The notes under the pieces were generated by a model. It saw only the letters and a program-made list of their open reading frames with translations. It ran no database searches and was not told where the DNA came from. Shown piece by piece: positions 1 to 12,000 of a stretch of 64,000 nucleotides of DNA (the stretch's first letter is position 1; every line of letters starts with the position of its first letter). Location of the stretch: positions 1,115,612 through 1,179,611 of the forward strand of contig NMRA01000021.1 in NCBI GenBank assembly GCA_002633005.1. Direction: 5' to 3'. The DNA comes from Phoronis australis. Taxonomy: Eukaryota > Phoronida > Phoronidae. The translations under genes were made by a program, and so were the position numbers.

Positions 1-12
1 ATCAGTACTTAC

Positions 13-3000
13 CACGACAACATCATTTTTCTTTTGAAGGAACCTGTCACTTCCAGCTATGGCCAGGTAGACATCATACTTTTTAAAGTTATACTCTGGT
101 GGCGCTAGTGTGAATGTAACCGTGACCAGGCGTTCAGCCTCGTTGATATCGTAAACCATAAACGAATACCAATATGCTGTGTTTGCAATGTCACTGTCTG
201 AATAAAGAAGAAATGTGATTTCAATTTGATACCTTAATAGTTACACCAGACTTCAGAATAAACTGGATATTCATGATTGACAAAACTTTGACATGAAAAC
301 CAGGACTCCGCAGATGTTGCTCCACGCACTTGGTCACATTCAAGACCCTTATTCAAACTTATTCCAAATGATTTTCTTTCAGCACAAAATAAATATTTAA
401 CTAAATTTAAAACAAGATCACCACAGAGAGTTGAAATGCGACCACGAATGCAGCGCAAACAGTGACCTCTATGGGTTTATATTTGAATCATATAAATGAC
501 ACAAAATACATCGAGTCCATGCAAAAACTGGTATGTGTCGTCAAAGCTATTTACCAAATTTCAAAAAATCTGTCAAGGAACTTCTGAGAAACCAAGGTAC
601 ATGACAAAAATGAAATTGCCACAAGGAGGCTATAGGCGCAAAAAGAACATATTAAATGCCACTAAGAGGCACCACAGTAGGTGAAGTCATCGGAAAATCA
701 TCGTCAGACATCCTCTTCACAATATACATGTCCATTTCCACAATCATCCTTAGAATGGTTTGGTTGAGGGGCATTTACCAAAAAACATACTCTTAAATGG
801 CCACTGGGTGCCACAAAGTGCCTCAAATTCATCTGAAAACCAGATGATAGCCTCACCTCACTAACAGAGTCCTATCTGCAAAATAATGTTATGAAAATCT
901 GTTGACGACCTTTGAATATAGAGACAGGTACACTTAAAAAATAAAATTACCACTAGGGGCATACCAGTACTCCGATCTGTTAGAAAGTAGTCGTCCTCTG
1001 TTGTAAACTTCATATAAATACACCAGCAAAATTCATTAAAGATCCTGTTGAGTGCTCAGGAGATACAGCCATGGGAACAAAAACAAACAAAACTGCCACT
1101 AGGAGTCGCCACAGTAGTCAAAATCGTCGGAAAATAATTGTCAGCCGCCCTCTACACAGTAAGAACATATACGCCAATTTTCAAAATCATTCCTAGAGCG
1201 GTTTGGTTGATAGAAGGAAGACGCCAAAAAAGCAGCTCGAGAACACTACAAATGGCCCCTAGGTGTTGCAAAGTATCTCGAATCCGTCCAAAAACGGGAA
1301 TATGGCATCAACTCACTAATAGATGACTAACTGTCAAATTTTATGAAAATCCGTTGAGGACCTACGAAGATACAGAGGTAAATCAAAATTAAAATTGCCA
1401 CTAGGGGGCACACCGGTAGTCGAGGGAGGTCTGAAATTCGTTGTCAACCGTCATATGCTTCATAGGAACATATCTGCCAAATCTCATAAGATCCTGAGTT
1501 AGGGTTTAGAAGAAACAGCTGCGGACGCCCCGACAGAGATGATGGCAACATGCAATCATATAATTATGTGGTGGCATAAAAAATAATTTTTGATCCAACA
1601 AAATGGCCACCAAAGTTATACATCATTTAATTTCCTTTGAACTGCTAGCCACAAAAAAGGTAAACATTTGGCAGCTACATCTGAGTGAACACCAGCACCC
1701 TCTACAGGCCTTAGACAATGAAGATTGCATCAAATGTCAACACCGCCAAAAAGGTGACTTTTGAATAGCTATTTTGCCCAACATGGCAGCAACATAATTT
1801 TCTTAAGGATTCACAACAAATGCACCTGCATAGAAATGCACTTTTGACCTAAAACATCAGTGCTTAGGGCCATCAGAAAACCTTCACCAGGAAAAGCAAG
1901 TTCCAGCAATCTTCTTAATATTATTTAGACATTTAGGTTTCACAAGGTAAGCCACGGCTCATTAGCAACATAATATTCAAACAGGGACATACTTTTTTCT
2001 CCATATCCCTTCATTTCAAAAGTCCATGACACATAATTCACAGGTTTCAACCTAGAAGGACTCCTCGGGAGACTGGTTAGTTCGACAAAGTACACGCCGT
2101 CAACCAAAGCTGAACCAAGGGAAAAGTCAAATACAATCTGCAAGAGAAGACAAGATGAATCATCATTATATCCAGTGTCAGTATTGATATGAAACCCAGC
2201 AAAAAGTGGTGGGTATCAGATGCAAGATGTAGGAAGCCCGGACAAAGACGAGAGCAATATGCACTAACAGGTGTACAGGGTGATTATACTCACAGAGCAG
2301 GCCCCACAATTTTGCTTTGTTTTCCAGGGTAGGCAGAAACTACACAGACCGTAAATTTTCTGAATTGAGCTCACATGCTGATGGGGAACCCGTTCAATGC
2401 TAGCATTTCTGGCCGCATTCAAGCAGTTTTTCCCAACGCTTACTGCATTTAGTCCAATGGAGCAAGAGGAAACGTGAAACAATTTCTGTAAGAGTGGCCT
2501 AGTTGAGCTGACACTTGAGACAAAGCAGAGCTCGACTTAAGTGGGTAAATGCTCGAAAATACAAGTGACAAGTAGAAATGACTCTCGCAGGCAAACGCCT
2601 GATCGGTGTTTTTTTTTTTTCTATTTTCTGTCACAGTTGCTGGCAACTGCATCTCTAACTGTAGACCCTGCAATCATGTTTAGTGTTGTCCACTACCTAT
2701 TTTGAGAAACCATGCCATTTAAAGATTGATGAGATGGGTGTGCGCAAAGACATGGGGAACTTTTAAGGAAGTGAAGGTTGTACATATTGGGGTTAATCTG
2801 AAAGCCAAGAGCAGGTGCCTGGAAGTATATAGTACATTACTCTTCCCCGTCAATAAAACGTTTGCCATCCTCAATCACANCAGTACATTACTTTTCTTGG
2901 CAATAAAACGTTTGCCATCCTCAACCACATGCAGACATGCTCTTTGGCAAATTTACTGTTGGTGGTGCATTTGTATGATTAACTCATATGAAATCGAAAC

Positions 3001-6000
3001 CTTTCTTTAATTATTGTAACATTCTGGTTTTCGGCAAAAGTCACTTAAAATGGTTCTGAATTTTGAAAACTTGTTTCAAAATGTGGGACAATTGTAAGTG
3101 ACTTAATTAACAAGGTTTTTACTTCATTCAATTGCAACAAGTTTTGCACGGGCAGGAGCTGTTTTTAATAAACAGTAATTCAGACTTACAGGGTCAGTGT
3201 TAAGATAGTCATTGCTGGTCCAGTTAGTTTGGGTGAGATTGAAGAGTCTGCAGATACGATAACCATTGAGCGTAATGCTTGTGAACGTCAGAAGGAATCC
3301 ATTCAAGTACTTGATGCTTTCTGGAAGATGTAGAAAACAGTTGTAATCGTAATAATTACGTAAAAGTACAGGCTGAAATCAAAATACAGTAAAACTCACG
3401 AAAGTCGAATCCAACTGAGAGATTTTACTTGACATGTAAGGGAATTCATATATTAAGGGTCGAGTATACAAACTAGAACAACTGGACTGTGGAATTGCAT
3501 CTGAGTTGGGCTAAAATCCAAGTTTGACGGACTTACGTTAGGTATACAACTACAGCATTAGTTTGACAGCACTTTGGTAACACTGGTTACAGTCTTCCAG
3601 CAACTTAATGGTATGGTATCTCTTCACTGGCTTAGCACACAATGTGGTGGACAAGTGAAATTTTATGAAGTTTCTTGAACAAAAATAAATATTAAGAAAA
3701 GTTCAGTTTGTTGTTGGCTTGGTTAGAGTTGTGCAGATATCATAAAACAAATTTAAATTATGTAAAAGTTCATAATGTTTGCGTTAAAGTAGCTAGTCTT
3801 TGAAAACATTGAAAAGTGACAAATAATATTTTGTTTATTATTTTTGTGTGAAATAAGTGAATAATTACCCTTACTGCACCTTAGTACCTGACAAAATACT
3901 ACAGTAATTCATATCACCGTAACACAAATGGCCGTGAAGGGAGTCAGGGACTAGTGAGTAACATGCTAACATCATCAATTTAAATAGGCAATTATCCACT
4001 CAGTTGAATGAGCAATTAGTGAAAGATCCATCATGGGTGATGGTAGAAAACTTTCAAAAAAATGCATACATAAGAATTTCATAACAACACTTCTTTCAGT
4101 GCTTAAGTGCAATGAGTACTTACGGTCTTGTGGCGCTTGCCATGTCGCGCCAGCCGTTCCATACTTTATGCCTTTGTATAAGAACGTCCCAGGAATTAAC
4201 TTGGCATTGATTGGTTTGTGAGGCCAACTGTCGTCTTTGTACCGATATGCGGGGCCAGATTCATCGCAAGCTGAAAAGGAAACAATTAACAAAAATTTAC
4301 CATGAATACAACCAATCATTTCTGAAATTCGACGTTCTGGTGTTGGTCAATTTTTTACACTCTTTAAAACACCAAATTCTTATCATATTAGTGAAAGTTT
4401 TGAGATTTTCCAACAAATGTCTGAGCTGACCTTCAGGTGTCACATCGGTAGACATTCCAAATTACTAGCACTGTTACACAGTGTAGTCTGATCACAGTGC
4501 TCACACCAGGAAAATCTGAGCAAGCTGGGCTTTATGTTCACACTGTCACCACAAGGTGGCATCAGGGTTTGTTACCTGACTTTTACCATAAGGTGGCGCA
4601 AACGCCCGATAGACTTTCACCTTCAGGTACATGTAATACTGTGGCTTCCTNAAATACATAAAAAATATTAAGGGTCGAGTATACAAACTAGAACAACTGG
4701 ACTGTGGAATTGCATCTGAGTTGGGTTTACAACAACAGCATTAGTTTGACAGCACTTTGGTAACACTGGTTACAGTCTTCCAGCAACTTAATGGTATGGT
4801 ATCTCTTCACTGGCTTAGCACACAATGTGGTAGACAAGTGAAATTTTATGAAGTTTCTTGAACAAAAATAAATAATAAGAAAATTTCAGTCTGTTGTTGG
4901 CTTGGTTAGAGTTGTGCAGATATCATAAAACACATCTTTGAAAAAATTGAAAAGTGACAAATAATATTTTGTTTATTATTTTTGTGTGAAATAAGTGAAT
5001 AATTGCCCTTACTGCACCTTAGTACCTGACAAAGTACTACAGTAATTCATATCACCGTAACACAAATGGCCGTGAAGGGAGTCAGGGACTAGTGAGTAAC
5101 ATGCTATCATCATCAATTTATATAGGAAAATATCCACTCATGTTAAATGAGCAATTAGTGAAAGATCCATCATGGGTGATGGTAGAAAAACTTTCAAAAA
5201 ATGCGTAGATAAGAATTTCATAACAACACTTCTTTCCGTGCTTAAGTGCAATGAGTACTTACGGTCTTGTGGCGCTTGCCATGTCGCGCCAGCAGTTCCA
5301 AACTTTTTGCCTTTGTATAACAACGTCCCAGGAATTAACTTGGCATTGATTGGTTTGTGAGGCCAACTGTCGTCTTTGTACCGATACGCGGGGCCAGATT
5401 CATCGCAAGCTGAAAAGGAAACAATTAACAAAAATTTACCATGAATACAACCAATCATTTCTGAAATTCGACGTTCTGGTGTTGGTCAATTTTTTACACT
5501 CTTTAAAACACCAAATTCTTATCATATTAGTGAAAGTTTTGAGATTTTCCAACAAATGTCTGAGCTGACCTTCAGGTGTCACATCGGTAGACATTCCAAA
5601 TTACTAGCACTGTTACACAGTGTAGTCTGATCACAGTGCTCACACCAGGAAAATCTGAGCAAGCTGGGCTTTAAGTTCACACTGTCACCACAAGGTGGCA
5701 TCAGGGTTTGTTACCTGACTTTTACCATAAGGTGGCGCAAACGCCCGATAGACTTTCACCTTCAGGTACATGTAATACTGTGGCTTCCTGCCAGTAGATG
5801 GTCTACCAATACCTAAGACCATTTGGTTAGCATAGTATCTTTGACACTGGTTGTACCTTGAATACAGGTCATTGCTGAATAACTCTACCATGTATTTACT
5901 TTGTCCTATTGTTCTAAGGGTTGAAGCCAGTGAAAATCTTGCATAGATAGAACTAGTTGCAGATGGTAAACTTTACGGCATCACGAAAGCTTCCGTCTTC

Positions 6001-9000
6001 GAAATATTCTTTCGTGCAGTTCCCACTCATTTATTCATCTCCTCGGCATCCATTACACTTATTACACAGAGGTGAGTCTACACAGCTAAAGCAGAACACA
6101 CACAACGCAATACGGGTGCGACATGCCCGGTAGCTCATCTAGGCTTATGACACACGACGCACATGATGAAATAAAAAGATATCAGCACCTGATGTGCAAT
6201 TTTTCATAGGCATGTCACTCAAACGCTTAATTAAGGGCAAAAAATTGCAGTGAATGGCTACTTGCCAGTGCGGCAATGTGCAATCACTGGTAATTCTTAG
6301 GTAAGTTTGTCTAGTGGCCTGGCATGCTATAAATGTGGCATCACCAAAGCATACTTAACAGCATGACAATGCTGATTCTGAACATGACAGCCATTCATAA
6401 CCAAAAAGCTGCTTGCGAGACCTCTGAACAAACAGTGACCCGGGTGAGAATTTTACACGTTTGACACCCTCTGTGAGCGTGGAGTATTGGAACAGATATC
6501 AAATGTGTCAAACGTGTAAAGCGTGGCGTGTCAAACATATAAAATGTAGCGTGTCAAACATGTAACATGTAGCGTGTCAAACGTGTAAATGTAGCGTGTC
6601 AAACGTGGCGAAAACGTCAAAATTTTACACATTTGACAAGGTAGCGTGTAAAATTTTACACATATTACACACTAGCTTGTCAAATTCTAAACGTTTGACA
6701 TGCTAGCGTGTCACATTTTACACGTTAGTCTGGCAATTTTGACACATATCACACACTTTTTACACGTTTGACACGTGTAAAATTCTCACCCGGGGTACCA
6801 GAGTGAAATTTCATGCCGTTGCACAGGGCATGAATAAGATTGTCCCGGATTACACAGTGAGAGAACTTTCCTTTTTCCCCGAGATAAGAAAGCCCGTGAA
6901 CTCGTATTGAAAATCAGACACATTTTCATGCATCTCATTTATGTCGGGAAGGCTAAGGATTTCACATCACACATCCACGAGTATTTGTCCAGTTTATCAA
7001 ACTTAATCATGGCAGAGTTGCAGTCCACAGAATGGCAGTATTACTTAACTGGCATTGGAAGGACGAATAGAGAATTGCAACCAAGAAAAACTTGTAAATA
7101 ATGAGACAACAACAAATAACATGTGAAACTCTATGGCACAAAAACGAGGCAGCAAATGTGCCTGATGGATGTTTAGGGCACTGTGGGTAAATACAGTGAG
7201 ATTCGAGTGTCGCTGTGTAATCCGGGATGGCCCTATTGTTAGAAAAGTCCTTTTACTTACCAATGGAAGAATTCACTTCAAGAGTGCATTTCACATGAGA
7301 CTGAAAAAGAAACACAAATGCCAATAATGTCAAGATGAGAATTTACAAGTTTTTAGACATGCTAAATTAAACCTGCCTTCTGCCAAAACAATGCTTTGAT
7401 TTAGGGACCATTTATAACAACACTGGAGGGCGAGTGTCCCTCAATATGCCCAGACAGTTAACTTTTGTCCAGAATTGATTTGTCAACAATGCCCGTTAAC
7501 TGCCCAACAAACTGATGACCGCATTTACAAAGTGGTAATGATCACAGTTATCTATCGCCAGGTGTCGCTGTCAAAAATATCACATGCTACCTTATTATTT
7601 GACCTTTTTCAAACATTTACAATTCTACAACTCCCGAAGCACTTTAAATTCCACTCAATACACACAATAATTCAATTTTCTAAAAAAGCTCCACATTTTC
7701 ATAGCCCCATGTTTTTATAACTTCTCAATGACTTGCATACCCCAAACTGCTTTTATTGTACTTCAGCGTCCAATATAACTTCCAAACTGAAATCTGAATG
7801 GTTCAAGTAACTTCTTAATTGACACTGAGGATCCTCTAGTACTTGAGCTAAGTTGGTATGAAAAGGCCTTTAGAAAACATGCCGTTGTTACAGGACTACG
7901 CAGCAGATGGCACTGCATGTTAGATGTTGTTTGTTCATCATTATTTGCAAAGTGCTAACAATTACATGCATGTTTGAAGCATTAATTTTCCCACTGTTAG
8001 GCTGCTATCCTATACTTCTTATTTTGTATATGTGTTCCATGTGCTATTGTAGCTCTCTTTGCCAAGTGCTGGAACTCGAGTGTATTTTCCAGATCACTGT
8101 CATTCTTGGGCACTGATTTCACCAACAAATATCCTGGAAAAATGTGTGTTTATTCAGTGATAAAACTTGTTTCAACTTGTTTCTTACAATCAGTAGAGAC
8201 TTGAAATCTGGCTTTGGGAAGAATTAACAAAACGTTATATCTTGAGATCGAGTAAAAAAGTTTACATGACCATGCAGGTCATTTTATTATTTGCTGAGAA
8301 CAAACTGGCTATTCTTCCACAAATTCTTTCATGTTTAAGTAAAGAACTTTCTGACACCCGTTTGTACCACAAATACAAGCCTTAAGCCTTGGTATTTCAA
8401 CAGAAGTCCGTTTTCACCCCATGTTTCATTGCTTGTGAAACTCAATGTAGACAAGGTTGACAAAGTTTTGAACTGTTTTCCAAAACCAAGAAGAGGTCAT
8501 CATGGCATTTGATTGCCAAAGCTTTAGACTTTTCATGGAACAGTCGATAAAACTTTTCACTGACACTTGCCTTGTTTCACAAACCCATGCCCAATAACTG
8601 TAAAAAAGAAGTATTCTAACGAGTCCTATCGAGAAGAACTGAAAATTGCTCATTGTTACAGCAGAGTTATCCCAGATGAGTAGAGATAACAAGAGTTCAG
8701 ACTAACTAGTCCAGATTTCCCAAACTTATGCTGACTGAGCGCAAGAGGAACTGCACAACACCACGACCGCAGCTAGAATGATCCATCACGACAGTCTATG
8801 ACTCGTAATGACAGAGAAACTGTATTCTGTGAGATTGCTTTTGGCACATAAAATAAACAACAGATATTCCATGCACTCTTCAAAGATATTCAATGTATTT
8901 CTAACTGTGAACTGTTACAGTAACTCTTGGCACTAGCATTTTATGCTCTTTGTTGAAAAATTAACTGTGAGAGACTGTTCGCACAACGAATGACAAACAA

Positions 9001-12000
9001 CAGGGTCACCTGGGTCCAAGCATGGGGTTTCTAGGAGCAAAAGCATACTAGTAGTTTTACATGATATGTTACAAAATTTATGGTTATACAATTGCCATTA
9101 CTGAGTAATGAGTGAATGGGTTTGTAAATGCTCAATGCACTAACTGACAGTTCTCCGACATGACAGAAAGTCGGCAAATAGGGATGCACTGATTATGCTC
9201 ACTATCAACATAAAGAGTTTGTTTCCTCACTGATTCTTATGCCAAAGTTGATGCTGACGTAACTGCAAAAGCAAGATTCTATCAATGGAAAGTTTGCATG
9301 TGTAGGCCTACAGGTTTGAAAAAACAACAAGAAATTATAGATGGAAAGAGATATCCTGTGTAAGCGTTTTTTTTCTTTTTACGTAGGCTACATCAGTTAC
9401 GGGTTCAATTTCTGGCAATCAAATATGCACACTGTATTCTTTAAGTAGACACTAAGAAAATGTGAGGCTTACTGTGGTCGGGTTTCTAATTCCAGCATTC
9501 TGCATTGAGACATCAGTAATCAAGCGGGATGGAAGGGTTAAAATCTTGATATAACTTCACATAACATAACAAGAGTTTTCCTGTATCAAAAGGTTAAAAA
9601 TTTGAACTCAACAATAAGGGCATTCATCTCTAACATTGAAGAAATTACAAAGGAGTCTGGGTATCAAAGATAATAAATGAAATTAGTCATTGTCAAAACA
9701 CTTCCTCTCCATTGACAATCACAGGATAACACAATTGTTTATCTTAAACCCTTGGCCAGAATACTACATAATTAAACCAGGAACTTCCTCTTGTAGACTT
9801 GCAAGCTAGAAACTGGATCATTGACTAATTTACCTCACTGCTACAAGGACGCAACTTTGCTCACAGAGAAAAATTGTGCTATGTTAAAATTCAATTCTTC
9901 ACTTGTTTAGCACACATTACAGATGAAAAGTGAAAGTCTATTTTAAGTTTCTTCACAAAAATAAAGAATAAGAACATTTTAGTCCCCACAGGTATGGTTT
10001 GCAGTGTGTAAATGTCAGAAAACAACGTAAAGATACCCCAATCAGAAATCAGTCACTGAAAATTTATACAAAAAGACCATTAAGGCAAATAAGTGGAAGT
10101 AAGGGTACAATCGCTGTAAGTGTGCGTAATTGTTTATATGTTTGCCAAGCAGAGCTCACGCAACATTACCGTTCCCTAAGTCACCTACAAGGCCTCTTGA
10201 ATTGGGAACTAAAAGATCTGAGGGTGGACGCTTAAAGCCAAACATGAGCCCCTAAAAATGACAAAAAATTTTAAAAGGATACTAAATCCTGTTTTGAAGA
10301 TTTCAACCAATTCTCGTTCTATCATCTGCTATTATGCATCATTGGCGTCAACCTTTTAAGTTAAAGGCAGGAATCAACTAAAAGCTCATGTCACAGGTTG
10401 GCCAATCGGTGGGTGGTCTTTCTCCACAGTTGCCCTGTAATTCGCTTAGCGTAGGTTACGCATGCCCATTTAACAAACATTGAAAGGAGTTTTCAAAATT
10501 TCCTCCAAACTTTTGAGGGTCACTGAGGGTTATTTTATTTCAGAGAACTGGAAGGGGAAAGTCGTTCTTACCGTAATCGTTCGGGTTAACGCCCATGCTC
10601 AGTTAACCGCCCATCCCCAACTTTAAGTGGATTTTCGATTTAACCGCCCACTGCTCGGTTAACCGCTTTCCCCCGATTTTTTGGATTCGCCAATTTAACC
10701 GCCCAGGGCGCTAACCCGAACGATTACGGTAATATGTGTTGATAGGCTAAAAGCGGGTTTGGTATCCTTTTAAGAAGCCGACTGGTTTGGTGCTTATAGA
10801 GCAGCAATGATATCAGACTTCACCCCTAATTGAATAAAAGATGTGTCTATTATAGACAATGAAGTGCAAGTTGCTTCATTTTGCTGCTCAGACTGGATGG
10901 ACAATAGAGGATGGGACTACTCATTGAGTGCAACAAAAGACCCTTTCACACTACTGTTGCAGCTTCCCTGGTTGCAGTCAGTATGAATAGTAAACTTCCT
11001 TCCTGGGTCCTGGATCTAAGTTAACAGCGCCAGTTCACTTTGCAGTAAACACTCTGGTGGACTTAACATCGGACTGTCGATGCTTCAGTGCAATATGAAT
11101 AGTCAACTTCAGTCTCTTCAAAGAGGTTAGCAATAGTTATCACGCAGTTTTGCCGTGAGTTAGTCTTTCTCATTATGGAATTGTTAATAAAATATTCCAT
11201 TTGACGTGTACAGAAGGGCTATCACAAAATATGACATAAATTGTTTTCATGAAAAACTTGAAGGTTGTATGAAATGAATAGATAAAACTGAACAGCATTT
11301 TCAAGATTTTAAGTTAACAATTCATATCAAAAAGATTTGGTTATGTTGCGGAAACCAGTGTTTTTATCTTTTACTAAAAAGACATGGTCACATGGTCACA
11401 AGAACCAATTAATATCAGATTGGTAAAAAGACCAAAATCCAGTTCTACTGGCTTTCTACTTTCACTTCAGAAACACATAATTTATATTTTGCCTGATAAA
11501 ATTTATAGTTTTGCACTACAGATGTAGGTCTAAATAAGTAGACTTGTCGACAACGCCTGCTAGGTACAAAACCCATTCCACTTAAGAGCTGCTCGAATTC
11601 TGGCACTTGACCAAGAGCAAAACAAACATACAATAATCTCAGGCTATCTTATCCTAGTAGGAAAAATGTTTTACAACTTCCTTGTAAATGTTAAAACACT
11701 AAGGCTAGAGTTTTAACTGCTGCTCAGGAGTCTGGTCATTACAGACACTTCAGAATGACTTTATTAGTCAAAGAGAATGACGTATCATACTAAATAAGGC
11801 TGTTCTGGATTACACAGCGACACTCAAATATCGCTGTATTTACCCACAACACTGTTAAACACCCGACAGACACATTTGCGGGCTCGTTTTCGTGCCATTG
11901 GCGTTTCACATGTTATTTGTTGTTGTCTGATTCTTTACAAGTTTTTCTCGATTGCATTACTCAATTCACCCTTACTGCGCTGCAGGCTGCAATCCACTGA

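Larger units (their letters stand above)
3448..5791. repeat. Tandem duplication of about 1.1-1.2 kb spanning an N
   Basis: Segment 3448-4650 is repeated at about 4666-5791 with high identity. There are substitutions and two sizeable indels: roughly 40 bp near 3520 and roughly 45 bp near 3760 are absent from the second copy. Both begin with ATATTAAGGGTCGAGTATAC and end with TACTGTGGCTTCCT. The single N at 4651 sits exactly at the junction. The pattern fits two haplotypes laid end to end, although a real duplication is not excluded. Confidence 0.85.

Noticed and set aside
5950-6035. Minus-strand frame NCTKEYFEDGSFRDAV ending near a GTAAAG donor, possible extra receptor exon
   Set aside because: No acceptor with a pyrimidine tract, and the frame is closed just upstream by TAA; phase does not fit the neighbouring exons.
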